64,000 nt of DNA. Origin: Cheiracanthium punctorium. Lineage: Eukaryota > Arthropoda > Arachnida > Araneae > Cheiracanthiidae. Location of the stretch: contig JAWZYV010012254.1 in NCBI GenBank assembly GCA_038373885.1, forward strand, positions 62,001-126,000, in the 5' to 3' direction. Below the pieces are notes generated by a model that was given only the letters and a program-made list of their open reading frames with translations, made no database searches and was not told where the DNA came from. This document shows positions 1 through 10,742 of the stretch, piece by piece; positions within the stretch are counted from its first letter, which is position 1; each line of letters opens with the position of its first letter. The position numbers and the translations under genes were made by a program.

Positions 1-7
1 TGAAAAT

Positions 8-519
8 CTGAAAAGAATTGTTCTTCATTGAATCCCAAGTCATGTTGGGTTTCCTGGCAATGAGGAAGCGGATGCTCTTGTCAAGTCAGACTTCCTTTTA
101 CTGCACCATTTTTATCTCCTCCCCATTAGAAATTCTAAGGCTTCAATATGAACCAAATATAGAAACAGTAGAAAACTCCACTATAGTAATATTCCTTCTG
201 GGAAAGATTGGGAGTAACTATAGCAAGTTAACAACAGGATATTTCCTGATCTACCTAGGAAAACAGGAGTTACTTGCTTCCGACTGCTGATTAGCCATGA
301 TTATTTAGGCAATATAATAGCACCATCTCAACTAAATCGATTTGACAACTTCTCCCATATGTCCTTTATGGGGAGATGAATTTATAAATAAACAGCGTCT
401 CCATATTTGTTCTGAATTGAAGCATATTAACACTGGAGATATTTCTCATACTGGTCTTTCGCACCTCTATCGGGCAGCAAGACAGCGCATGCCCAAACGG
501 CCCAGGCTGTTCGTAGGAT
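8..519 (+). pseudogene. Non-LTR retrotransposon ORF2 C-terminus (RNase H plus Cys/His tail), broken
   Basis: Reading from about position 32 gives I-P-S-H-V-G-F-P-G-N-E-E-A-D (the Trp codon just before it has become TGA). This is the final motif of the RNase H domain carried by many arthropod non-LTR retrotransposons, including the last active-site Asp. After a frameshift near 350, another frame reads C-P-L-W-G ... H-I-C-S-E-L ... L-Y-R-A-A-R-Q-R-M and stops at 519. That matches the Cys/His tail that follows RNase H in these elements, with one Cys changed to Trp. In-frame stops around 170-240 and the shift show it is dead. The 5' part lies outside the window. Family level is inferred from motif recall; the motif residues themselves are seen. 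Confidence 0.72.
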
Positions 520-560
520 AAAGAAAAATTACTTTAGTGGGGAACCCTCAAGTCTAAGTT

Positions 561-730
561 GCATTACAACAACCCTCATAGTCTTCAAGAACTGGAGCAA
601 TACATTTCTGGTGAGATTGCATCAATTCCAGCAGTCCAGCTTCAATCTGCCTGAGCAATTTGTGGTCAGGGCCTAAAAGTTCCGAGAGATGAATAGTGGT
701 CATTTTCGACATCTGCAGTGGCATTTTAGA
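561..730 (+). pseudogene. Tc1/mariner (IS630-type) transposase C-terminal tail, broken
   Basis: From 568 the frame reads N-N-P-H-S-L-Q-E-L-E-Q-Y-I and then G-E-I-A-S-I-P. After one stop (about 649) and a frame change it ends N-S-G-H-F-R-H-L-Q-W-H-F-stop at 730. This is the stereotyped end of a widespread arthropod IS630/Tc1-type transposase: a NNP..LxELxxxI..EIAxIP block followed by NGGHFxHL at the terminus. Catalytic residues would lie upstream and are not visible. The fragment starts about 40 bp after the RNase H relic, so two unrelated dead elements are juxtaposed. Confidence 0.65.
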
Positions 731-764
731 GAACTACTTCAGTTGCTTTCCTTACATTAGTTCC

Positions 765-1047
765 TTAACCCATTTGTACCCAGATATTTTTGCGACTTTC
801 TTCGATTTTTGGTAATACCAGCAATAATAGGTAAATTCCTCATAGCAACTTATTGAACAAAGGATGCTTTCTTTTAAAATCATTATGTATAAACATTGAA
901 ATGTCAACATCCTACTTGGTCATGTTGAAATATTTTGTGGAGCTGAGGCTTAATACTCGTGAGTAAAGGCTAGGAAAAATAAATAACGTTTTCGACTGAT
1001 AGCGAAAATGCCGTCCAAAAAAGGGACACTAGGCATGAATGGGTTAA
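765..1047 (+). mobile_element. piggyBac-like MITE, copy 1 (TTAA-flanked)
   Basis: A 283-bp non-coding element bounded by TTAA on both sides, with inverted ends of the form TTAACCCATTTGTACCCAG / TTAACCCATTCATGCCTAG. TTAA target duplication and ends starting CCC are typical of piggyBac-like elements. A second copy in the opposite orientation lies at 4790-5073 and matches over its full length, including the interior run around AACGTTATTTATTTTTCCTA. No ORF is present, so mobility would have needed a transposase supplied elsewhere. Confidence 0.8.
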
Positions 1048-2236
1048 AAACTGTTACACTGTTTTAAGTTATGGTCAGAAGGAAGAATAATTTATTTTCA
1101 AAGAAATCAAATAATACCGACTTAGAATTACAAGGACTTAATTTCCACCAGAAATCCCCAAATCATGTATTACGTACAGCTTCTGAAAAAACTAGAAATA
1201 TCCAATAATAATACACTTCGTAATCTAAACGAAGATAATTTTACAAGGAGGCAATATGATGCTTCACACTAAAGTAGTTTACGTTATCCAATGGAGTACT
1301 TAATAGAGTACCTATCATTTTATTATTTTTTCGTAACATTTTCGTATGACATACTGGCTAATATTCTTTTACTGCAGTTAGAAAAAACTATATCTTGAAT
1401 TCAATGACTCAAGTCAAGACTGGACTGAAAATTGTACAGGACAGCGAGACGACCGTTCTAAAATTCATCTTAAAAGCCAAAATTTTCTATAAAATAATCG
1501 ATAATGCAGATAGCGTGGGTATACAAAACATTAATCTATCATGTTGAAAATGTCGCAATAAATTTGGTAAACATAGCAAGTTTTGTGACTCATCGCTGAA
1601 TGTTGAGCAAAATTAACTTTTTAAAAATGCTCTCATCGCTATCGCTCAATGTCGTCGAGGAATCAATATTTCTTAATACCAACCAGTATAGTAATCACTA
1701 GCACGCAATTAGAATATAAGGAGGTGGATTTAACAGGAAGATTCAGAAGTCGAATAATCCGCTTTTGAAAATGCGTGTCATGAACCTGTTACTATTACAC
1801 GGATATTTATATAAAAATAAATAATAAATAAACCACGTACAAATTTACAGTATGCCGTCAGAATTTTTGACATCCGTTTATGTATAAAATGAAATGAAAT
1901 AACTAAATAAAAAATTCTACGATTGTTACAACACTGTTTTTATACACTAATGAAAAATTTAGAAATTCTTATCAATAAAAAAAGAAAATGATAGAGATGC
2001 TTGATGCTTGAATTAGCCATCGCATCTTGTAGTAAGGAATTTAACATGATATCAAAAAGTAATAAATAAATAATGAAATAAACGATTTCTTTATTTTACA
2101 TAAAGAAGAAAAATAAAATTAATGAAAATAAGTATCACGATGGAGGTTTTATCAATCAAAATTTTACATTTTTAATTATTTCGAAATTTGGGGTCAAGTT
2201 TTTCTGAGATACAGTGAAAGATAGGAAATAACTTTT
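1048..2236. other. AT-rich unassigned stretch
   Basis: No convincing coding signal, inverted ends or RNA gene was seen. Short A/T runs and AATAAA-like words occur at chance levels. Confidence 0.5.
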
Positions 2237-2240
2237 ATAT

Positions 2241-3153
2241 TGTTTCAGAAAACTCTGCTTAATTCCTGGATTCGTCGTTCTAAGAGTCCAGTAGGTGTAG
2301 AAAGTTATAGTAATGTGTCCACTTGTCAGGATGGAATACGAACTCTTCTTCTAGAACTTATATGCTTCTAGAACTTCGACGAACAATCAGCTGTACAAAT
2401 CATAAGTACAATCAGCCAGTAACGTGCTGATAACAGTCCGATTAGTACAAAAACATTCACAAATGATGTGTTTCTCACACAAATTAAAAGACATACACAG
2501 GGAAAAATTCAATGGAAACTTACGAAGGAAATCGTAAACAGTCCCTTAAGATTTAACAACTAAGAATTTACACACAGCACTTTAAAACAAGCGAAAATAT
2601 CCCTTCTATAGCGTCAATACAAAGCCTTAAGCTCTGACGGACTTCTGCTCTCTGAACAAGCAGAAGCAAGACCAGGGCAGCCCACTCCTTTTTATAGATT
2701 ACGCTATTGGAAATCTCTGAAGAAACTGGTTCTCAAAAGATCCCCGTAAAGCGCGATTTTTGATTACGTAATTCAGCAATATTAGACTATTATATAATGA
2801 TGATGCATGAAAATTAGCTTTAAAAGCCCCGTTGGTAAAATCGTATCAAAAGGCCGAAATGCCTCCAAGCTTGGCGACTTTTTGTCGAAATATCACCAAA
2901 TTTGGTCCAAATTGATTTATCGCCAAAATAAGTCCCGAAAAGTGATGTTAGCGAAGGCCTACGACCCATATATCTCGAGATTTCTAGAAAACGATTTGTA
3001 AACCAATGAGGAAGCCAATAACTCTATATCACGCGTTCAAGTTGACCGATTTTGATGCAACGAAATGTAAAATTTAACTATTTGCATCGTAGAATAAGAG
3101 TTTTAAACTATTTTAAACCCCAGAACAGCGGGTTGAACCGAAAGTTCGTAACA
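2241..3153 (-). mobile_element. Solo LTR, gypsy-like, copy 1
   Basis: This 913-bp block is homologous along its length to 62247-63134. Read on the minus strand it runs TGTTACGAAC... to ...CTGAAACA, so it has the TG...CA ends of an LTR. Flanks are ATAT (2237-2240) and TTAT (3154-3157), a probably decayed 4-bp duplication. On the minus strand a TATA box (CTATAAAAAG, near 2697-2688) lies upstream of the expected R region. The poly(A) signal of the other copy is disrupted here by a local duplication of about 17 bp around TTCTAGAACTT (2345-2380). No internal retrotransposon sequence adjoins, so it is a solo LTR from recombination. Confidence 0.78.
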
Positions 3154-3157
3154 TTAT

Positions 3158-3987
3158 GCATGATATGAAAGGGCTACAGGCACTTGAAGGTTTTCATGTG
3201 CCCTCATTATCATGATAGTTACCGTAATTAAATATTATAATTTTTGAGTATTTAAAATTATCTCTATGGCTTATTCATATGCTGTCAAAATACATATCTT
3301 TTTTTTGTGTGGTTTTTTTTTTTTGGAATGTACACAAATGCAACGAAATTAATCGTTACTTTACATAGCATTTGAAAATTACGTTATTTAAATATTTTGA
3401 TACTAATTGCCAAGCATAACTGTCACACATTTATCAATATCAAGCGAATAAAAGCAGTATTTATCAAAATCTGCATTTCTGTGTTAAATTGTGTTACTTT
3501 TATACTTAAGGGCTAGTTTTAAAACAAGAAACAAATAAATACATTTGTCCATTAAGATTTAAAAGAGTTGCTTATTCGCACTGTAATTTATCTCGTACAT
3601 AGAACTACCTAAATGTAATTACAAGCTGAAGTTTCATCCCACAGCAGAGAAAGGGAGAGGACTATAGAGCTGTAAACACAGTTATTAAACCCTAACCGTT
3701 GAAATCGCATAATATCTTAAATCCAACATTTTCATACCGTAATTAAGTCGGTTCCGTGTAATAACACACATAGGAATCCGAGTTACATATATCAGATTCA
3801 GTGAAGATTAATATTTAGATTCTGTTCCATCTACCTTTAATACAGTGCTTATACTGAATGTGCTCTCTAAAGTAATTGTTTAAGCCTGCATTCTAATGAA
3901 ATTGTTAAATAAATCTTGTCAATTCACAGTATAAAATCGTTTTCAGTGAATGGGTGTAAATATTAAATCTATATAGAACGATTATTA
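3158..3987. other. AT-rich unassigned stretch
   Basis: No gene or transposon boundary was recognised. A short T-run occurs near 3300-3325. Confidence 0.45.
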
Positions 3988-3989
3988 TA

Positions 3990-4120
3990 CAGGGTGTCCC
4001 ATAAAGGTAGTAACATGCTTTATTTGTTTATCTATTAGTTTTAAGTAGGCGATGTCAGTTAAAAAGTGTCTCTAATAGATAAATAACTAAAGCGCGTTAC
4101 CACCTTTTTGGGACACCCTG
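3990..4120. mobile_element. Short TA-flanked MITE with CAGGGTGTCCC ends
   Basis: 131 bp with inverted ends starting CAGGGTGTCCCATAAAGGTA and closing as the complement of CAGGGTGTCCCAAAAAGGTG. It is flanked by TA on both sides, as expected for Tc1/mariner-type insertion. Subterminal sequences (ATCTATTAG / CTAATAGAT) also pair, so almost the whole element can fold into one hairpin. Non-coding. Confidence 0.82.
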
Positions 4121-4408
4121 TACGACTACCAAATCATTTAATTTTGGATTTTAAGTACGGCTTGATAATATTTACTTAAGTATTACATTGAATGAAAATG
4201 ATAGAACTTAAGAAAATGATAAAACATTTTCTCTTTCCTAACATGATCAATTAAAATACGCTTCTATGTACTTTATGCTGTTATTGCAGGGTGGTTATTA
4301 GCTTTCACTGAATAATATTTTTACGTTTGATTTATCAGTCTACTTCATACTTTGTAAAAGCTTGACAGCACAATAGTTACTGTAATGTTCAAGCAATTTC
4401 AAACGATG

Positions 4409-4431
4409 TTTTTTTTTTTTTTTTTTTTTTT
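4409..4431. repeat. Poly-T run of 23
   Basis: Uninterrupted T-run just before the Helitron boundary, followed by a second T-run at about 4436-4443. It could be the antisense of a retroposed poly(A) tail, but no body is recognised next to it. The rest of 4123-4480 is unassigned AT-rich sequence. Confidence 0.7.
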
Positions 4432-4655
4432 GCTGTTTTTTTTTAGTAACTGCACTATGACGACAATTATTATTAATTTACTAGCTGCGTGCCCGTTCTC
4501 CGCACGGTAGGGAACGAAACTTCTTCTTACATGTATAGTTCGAATTGATTCCAGAGATTTGGAATCTAAAAATAAGCTAAATGATTTGACTCTTCGCGTA
4601 AAGTTACTCATTACTTATTCGTAAAGTTAGTATAAGTACTGACCTGTGACCATTG

Positions 4656-5805
4656 TTAAGGGGATGGACATGAAAAAGTTCTTTTTTTTTATTTAATAAG
4701 ATAGGATTATGAAATTTTGTATTTTAATATATTAAACTAAAAGCATTATAAACAACTGAAAATAAAATATTTTTTTTAAATATTAGTAATTAACCCATTT
4801 ATGCCTAGCGTCCCTTTTTTGGGACGGCATTTACGCTATCAGTCGAAAACGTTATTTATTTTTCCTAGCCTTTATTCGCGAGTATTGAACCTCAATTCCA
4901 CAAAATATTTTAATATGGCCAAGTAGGATGTTGACATTTCAATTTTTACACATATTGATTTTAAATGAAATCATCCCTTGTTCAAAAAGTTGACATCAGA
5001 AATTTATCAATTACTGCTGGTGTTAGCAAAAATCGAAGAAAGTCGCAAAAATATCCAGGCACAAATGGGTTAATTAAAAATTAATTAATTTTTTAGTTTC
5101 GAAAAAATGCTCCATGCGTTTTAATTTTAACTTTTTTTTAAATAATTTTGTTTTATTATAGCATAAAAATATATTTTAAAAAAGTCTGTGTATCGGTTTT
5201 TGATTCGAAGGAGTAGTTAATTTTTTAGAAATATACCAAACTTCTCCGAAATTTTTTCATTTTTCGTAAATAAAAGTGAAATTTCATAATCGAAATTTTG
5301 ACCATATTTAAAAAGGATACACAGATTTATTGTAATATATGAGAAGAATGTTTGTAGTAAATTTTGTACAATTCCGACCAAAATTAAGTCGCATGGAGCA
5401 TTTTGAAGGCAAGGAAATCACAAAAAACTTGATTTGGAGAAAATACAGTTTAAAGTGTAATTTTCCATTTACCTTTGATACCGTCTCTTCTGAATAATTT
5501 TATTTATGATTTTTACCTTAACAAAACATACTTTAAAATAATTTCATTCGAATATTAGCTTATTTTGTAAAACGTTCAATAAAAATTGTGACGTGTTTAT
5601 TTAAGCGTTTATTTGCATTTTTGTGGACATTTAACTGTCCTTTTAATTTTCTCAAACCCTAATATCTTTTTAAAAAATTGCCGTAGACATACGCGGTTTT
5701 TTCTCCATGGTTCAGCTTTAACTGTAGAATATTAGTATGTAAAAAAGAAAAAAACACATTTTTTTGGGCCAATTTTGATGATTTGGGTATCCACCATCCC
5801 CTTAA
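4656..5805. mobile_element. TTAA-flanked element inserted in Helitron A
   Basis: Comparison with Helitron unit B shows that the sequence from TTAAGGGGATGG (4656) to CCATCCCCTTAA (5805) is an insertion at a TTAA site. The inverted end is AAGGGGATGG, about 10 bp. TTAA target duplication fits piggyBac-like or Kolobok-like elements; the ends alone do not decide which. The body without the nested MITE is about 866 bp, very AT-rich and non-coding. The small ORF at 5659-5841 is a chance reading across its right edge. Confidence 0.75.
4790..5073 (-). mobile_element. piggyBac-like MITE, copy 2, nested
   Basis: Full-length second copy of the 765-1047 MITE in inverted orientation, again bounded by TTAA and starting TTAACCCATTTATGCCTAG. 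It sits inside the 4656-5805 element, which sits inside Helitron A, so it is the youngest of the three. The two copies differ by scattered substitutions and small indels. Confidence 0.82.
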
Positions 5806-6506
5806 TATTATGACGCAAAAAACTATGTCTGTGTCATTCACGATCAGAAAAGAAAAGCGTGACGGTTTTCAGTGAAAATTCCTAATTTTCAAAATGTCTC
5901 ATTTCTGCATCATACTCTTTTTTAGATTTAAGTTATGCCATTAATATCTTAGATACTACATGAAGTGGAGAACCGTTTTATTTTATAATTACATAGTTGT
6001 GTACCCGCTCTTTGCAAGGCAAGAGGAGAACATTTTCCTAAAATGTGATCATAACTACTTGTGACAAAACAGAATCGCCAAGAAAAAAGAAAGTTCTGTT
6101 ACAGTCTTTTCTGTTGAAACTACCGCGTGATATATTAACGCGACGTAGAATTACTTAATGTTTTGTTAGCTGTGATGTAATACGGCTGTTAAAAAATGAA
6201 TAGAAGACTTAGTTTCACAAAATATTTATTAATGCGGTATATTGTGGTTTGATCAATATTGCCTTATCATATCTACTTACTACTAATTATACTATCTTTT
6301 ACTTACTGTCGTTTTGCAACCGTTAATGCTTAATTTAAAGAAACGGTTTAGATATTTGCCACGAATGTAGGCTTATACTCTTTGGTGATTCTTTGCAATT
6401 TACGCATTAGCATAAACGATAATCATATTTCAGTTTATGGTTGCCACTAAATCAGCTCTCCATAAATTTTTACGCATAGTTCTTGTCAGATTGGTGTATT
6501 TAGCAC

Positions 6507-6690
6507 CAGGGCCCTATTATCGCACGGGCAAATCGGGACTTTGCCCAGGGGCGAAATGGCCCCCAATTTCAAATGTTGTTCTTTTTTTACAAAAAAATAT
6601 TATGAAAAATAAAACAAATTTCAAACATGGGGGGGGGGTGGCAAAATTCATCAATGCCCGGGGCCCCCTGTTGGTCATAATCAGGCCCTG
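6507..6690. mobile_element. hAT-like MITE inserted in Helitron A
   Basis: 184 bp absent from the matching point of Helitron unit B (near 8512). Ends are CAGGGCCCTATTA at left and the complement of CAGGGCCTGATTA at right. The 8-bp flanks TTTAGCAC and TTTAATTC are a decayed target duplication (5 of 8 match), as expected for hAT elements. The interior is unusually GC-rich, with a run of ten Gs near 6630. The 97-residue ORF across 6437-6730 exists only because of this insertion and is not a gene. Confidence 0.72.
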
Positions 6691-7645
6691 TTTAATTCCG
6701 CAATATATTTCCTGCTATTCGAAAACGTGACCCGTTTAAAAGCTCAATCGAAAATAATGCTGGATAATTCACTGGTGAAAAAATAGCATTCAATTATTTA
6801 TCTGGCAACGTAAAGTAAAATATAGAATTATTTCATACGTGGCGTATGTTTTGCGTGTGAGTCCGTTATTCTGATTGAGTTTCGAAAGAGGTTTTAAACT
6901 TATGACATCAAAATCACGCACTTTTCACATGCGATAACTCAGTTATTTTAAAGTAATTTTATTTATTTATTTTTTCAACTGGCAATTTTAATAATTGTTA
7001 CTGTCTCCAAGACAACTAAAACGCAAGATATCATACCGAAAATTTTAAGCTGCTAATATTGAAATAAAAATAATTCTTTACTTAAAAATTCGTAAAAAAT
7101 CTCCTAATTTATATTTTCCTCTGGTTTTTCTTTTAAAAGAGGGCGAAATGTATGCTCCGTCATTTGACAAAATATAAAAAAGTTATGACGGATAGAATTC
7201 AAGATGCAGCAATTTTAAAACTATTTTACGAAAGTCAGCGTCAAATTTAATTTTATTTGAAAAATTCCCAAAAATCTGCAAATTATGTTAGACAGTCCGA
7301 ACAAACAATTTTTAAAATAAAATTTTCTCCTCTATCCGATGATGTAAATTTCATTTTCTTGCGAGTGTAATTACCGGCGTTATTACGTATTAAGCGAGAA
7401 AAATCGCTAAAAATTGGACAAAACATAAAAGAAAACATTTTCTAATTCGAATTTCGAAAAAATCGCTCAGAGGCGTGTTAGGATCTGTCCTAGTGAAGCC
7501 GTATGCAAAATTCGGTAGGTCTGCGACCAACCGTCTCGGCGCAATGCGATCCAGAGACGCGCGCAAAAAGATCGGTGGTCACAAACTTGCCTACAAACCT
7601 ACACTGCTACATACAATGTTTACTCTCGGATTTTATTATATAAGA

Positions 7646-9459
7646 CTAGCTGCGTACCCGTTCTCCGCACGGTACGAACGAAATTTTTCTTACATGTATA
7701 ATTCGATTTGATTCCAGTGATATGGAATCTAAAAATAAGCAAAATAATTAGACTCATGGCTGTTACTCATTATTTATTCGTAAAGTTAGTATAAGTACTG
7801 ACCTGAGACCATTGTAATATTATGACACAAAAAACTATGCTGGTGTCATTCGCGATCAGAAAAAGAAAAGCTTGACTGTTCCTAAAAATTTCTAACTTTC
7901 AAAATGTCACATTCCTACATCATACTCTTTTATAGGTTTAAGTTATACCATTAATACCTTAGATACAACATGATGTGGAGAATCGTTTTATTTTATAATT
8001 AAAGAGCTGTGTACCCGCTCTTCGCAAGGGAAGAAGAGAACATTTTCCTAAAATGTGATCATAACTAGTTGTGACAAAACAGATTCTCCAAGAAAAAAAA
8101 AGTTCAGGTACAGTCTAAACATCCGCGGGATATATTAACGCAATTTAAAATTATTTAATGTTTAGTTAGCTGTGATGTAAGACGACTGTTAAAAAACGAA
8201 TGGAAACGAATAGTTTCACGAAGTATTTATTAATGCAGTATATTGTGCTTTGATTAGTATTGCCGTAATATCTACTAAATATTAATTATACCATCTTTTA
8301 CTGATACCAATATATTTTCGCTTTTCCATCTTTAATGCTTAATTTAAAGAAACGGTGTAGATATTTGCTACGAATGTAGTCTTTTATTGTTTGGCGATTC
8401 TTTGCAATTTGCGCATTAGCAAAAACATTAATCGTTTCACTTTATCGTTGTCACTAAAACGGCTCTCCATACATTTTTATGCATAATTCTTGTCAGATTG
8501 ACGTATTTAGCACTGCAAAATATTTCTTGCGATTCGAAAACTGTCCCGTTTAAAAACTCAATCGAAAATAATGCTGGGTAATTCATTGTTGTAAAAACAG
8601 CATTCAATTCCTTTTCTGGCAACGTAATATAAAAAATGGAATTATTTCGTACGTGCCGTATGTTTTGCTTGTGACTCCGTTATTCTGATTGAGTTTCGAA
8701 AGGGGTTTTAAACTCGTTACATCAAAATGACGTATGAATTTCGCATGCGAAAATTCAGTTATTTTAAAGTAATTTTATTTATTTTTTTCAACTGGCAGCT
8801 TTTCAGTTTTAGTTACTATGACGGCTAAATTTGCAAGCTTAATATGAAACGAAATCTTGAAGCACCTGCTTTTGTATTCAAAATCCTTCTTTACATAAAA
8901 ATTCGTAAAAAATCTCCTAAATTATATTTTTTCCCCGTTCTTCTTTTAAAAGTGGGCGAATTGTATGCTCCGTCTTTTGCCGAAATATAAAACAGTTAGG
9001 ACGGATAGAATTCAAGATGCAGCAGTTTTAAAAATATTTTACGAAAGTCAGCGTCCAATTTAATTTTATTTGAAAAATTCCCCAAAATCTGAAAATTATG
9101 TTACACAGTCCGAACAAACAATTTTTAAAAGAAAAATTTTCTCCTCTATCCAATGATGTAAATTTCGTTTTACTGCGAGTGCAATGACCGGCGTTATTAC
9201 GTATTATGCGAGAAAAATCGCTAAAAATAAGACAAAACATAAAATAAAACCTTTTCTAATTCGAATTTCGAAAAAATCGCTCCGAGGCGTGTTAGGATCT
9301 GTCCTAGTGAAGCCGTGTGCAAAATTCGGTAGGTCTGCGACCCACCGTTTCGGCGCAATGCGATCGAGAGACGCGCGCAAGAAGATCGGTGGTCACAAAC
9401 TTGCCTACCTACATACATAGCTACATACAATGTTTACTCTCGGATTTTATTATATAAGA
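7646..9459 (-). mobile_element. Helitron, unit B of a head-to-tail dimer (uninterrupted)
   Basis: 1814 bp. On the minus strand it starts TCTTATATAATAAAATCCGA (TC at 9459-9458, preceded by A) and ends CTAG at 7649-7646. A hairpin formed by GTACCGT and ACGGGTAC lies just upstream of CTAG. The very next base after CTAG is the TC of unit A. Unlike unit A it carries no insertions. The small ORFs around 9028-9430 lie in its 5' region and overlap on opposite strands, so they look like chance. No replication-initiator or helicase motifs were seen. Confidence 0.85.
8003..8035 (-). other. Internal Helitron-like 3' terminus in unit B
   Basis: The sequence around AGCTGTGTACCCGCTCTTCG repeats the pattern of the true end at 7646 (CTAGCTGCGTACCCGTTCTC): same hairpin arm and spacing, but CTCT in place of CTAG. 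The same internal copy is at 5991-6031 in unit A. It looks like an older 3' end overrun during replication, the 350 bp beyond it having been captured along with a new terminus. Confidence 0.55.
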
Positions 9460-9617
9460 TAAGAAGATTAATAAATATATCGAAATTCTCAGCTTATTTT
9501 TGTCTTGGGACACAGAATAAAAGAGTAGATATTACATCGAAACCTGTCGAAACACAAATATTTACATGCTACAAAAGTAAAGGTAAAACTAGTGAGAAAA
9601 AAAAAAAAAAAAAACAT

Positions 9618-9930
9618 TTTTTAATCAGGCAGTACTATGCTTTCTTAAAAGAGATAACAGCCTGATAAATCTTTCCACCGAAGTAAGATTTTAAAAATGG
9701 GTAACAGAGGAATTGTAACAGAGCTACCGTGTAATAAGTACAATTGCTAGTGTAGTGAAGAAACACAAACAATTCGAAAGTAAAAACAATGTGACGTATA
9801 TAACCAAGTAATGTTAATTTTAATGAGACACTATTGTGCTTCCTTAAAAAGGATAACAGTGAGAAATAACTTACCTTATAAGTCGGATATTAAAAATCAT
9901 TGAAACAGTTTACGTGAAACAAGTAGTAAA
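9618..9930. repeat. Two diverged direct repeats about 200 bp apart
   Basis: The block with GCTTTCTTAAAAGAGATAAC (near 9640) recurs as GCTTCCTTAAAAAGGATAAC (near 9840). Neighbouring text aligns on both sides: a TTTTTAAT-like lead before each and AGATTTTAAAAAT / GGATATTAAAAAT after. This suggests an old local duplication. Non-coding. Confidence 0.5.
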
Positions 9931-9964
9931 ATCAAAATCATGTGTATAGATGTATATATATATA

Positions 9965-10741
9965 CAGGGTGGTCATAATTAAACTGCAAGTGTTTAAGGG
10001 GTGCTGGAGAGAAAACTACCGAGAATATTCCAGTGCAATTCGGTATCTACACGTTTCAGAACATGCGCAAGTCAAATATGCAATTAAAAAAATCGTCATT
10101 TTCACCCGATAGATGGCTCTGTACCATATTTCAAAGCTCACCGGTGGCATATACAACTTCCAAAACCGGTAGACTGAGCACAGTGACATTCTAAGAGGCA
10201 TATAAACAATATAAAACATCATTTACAGTTTATCAAAATTCCATACAATTCGCTTCAGTAATTAAATTTTTACAGTAACATATAATCAAAAATTAACGTA
10301 AATTAAGATCACAAATTAAACAATTCATAAAGAAGCTTTGGAAAACAATTAAACCATTATTTATTCTCATTGACACTCATTGGACCTGTTCTTACGTTTC
10401 ATACGCCGGTATTCTTTCAGTAGCTGAATAATTGCTACCATTCTGATAGAATATCTTCACGAACTATGCACGTTCCTTCTTATTCAGAGTCATAATATAC
10501 CATTACTCAATGTGGTCTTGTTTTTACACTGTTCGATGGGCTTAAAATTTCCATATATGACGTCCATAAGCATTGAAATACGATATAGTGCCATCTATCA
10601 GGTGAAACTGGCGATTTTTTTATTGCATATATGACTTGCGCATGTTCTGAAACGTGTAGATACCAAGTTTCACTGAAATGTTCCTGGTAGTTTTCTCTAC
10701 AGCACCCCTTGAACACTTACAGTGTAATTATGGTCACCCTG
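9965..10741. mobile_element. TA-flanked element with inverted repeats of about 200 bp
   Basis: The left end CAGGGTGGTCATAATTAAAC and the complement of the right end, CAGGGTGACCATAATTACAC, pair. Pairing continues for roughly 200 bp through TATCTACACGTTTCAGAACA and beyond, past TGATAGATGGC. Flanks are TA within short TA runs. The unpaired centre is about 350 bp and AT-rich. The two small ORFs here (10016-10222 and 10507-10716) are the two arms of the inverted repeat read in mirrored fashion, so neither is a gene. Tc1/mariner-type by ends and TA flank. Confidence 0.82.
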
Positions 10742-10742
10742 T

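Larger units (their letters stand above)
4481..7645 (-). mobile_element. Helitron, unit A of a head-to-tail dimer
   Basis: On the minus strand the unit begins TCTTATATAATAAAATCC (5' TC, position 7645) and ends CTAG at 4481, preceded by a GC-rich hairpin (ACCGTGCGG...AACGGGCACG) about 7 bases upstream, with T following CTAG. These are the hallmarks of a Helitron: 5' TC, a short hairpin, 3' CTRR and insertion between A and T. Length is 3165 bp because three elements have landed inside (4656-5805, with 4790-5073 nested in it, and 6507-6690). With these removed it aligns along its length with unit B (7646-9459). No Rep/helicase ORF is present, so it is non-autonomous. Confidence 0.85.

Noticed and set aside
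2807..3001. 64-residue ORF
   Set aside because: Lies in the U3 part of a solo LTR, antisense to its own transcription.
6437..6730. 97-residue plus-strand ORF
   Set aside because: It spans the borders of a hAT MITE inserted in a Helitron; the uninterrupted Helitron unit has no such frame.
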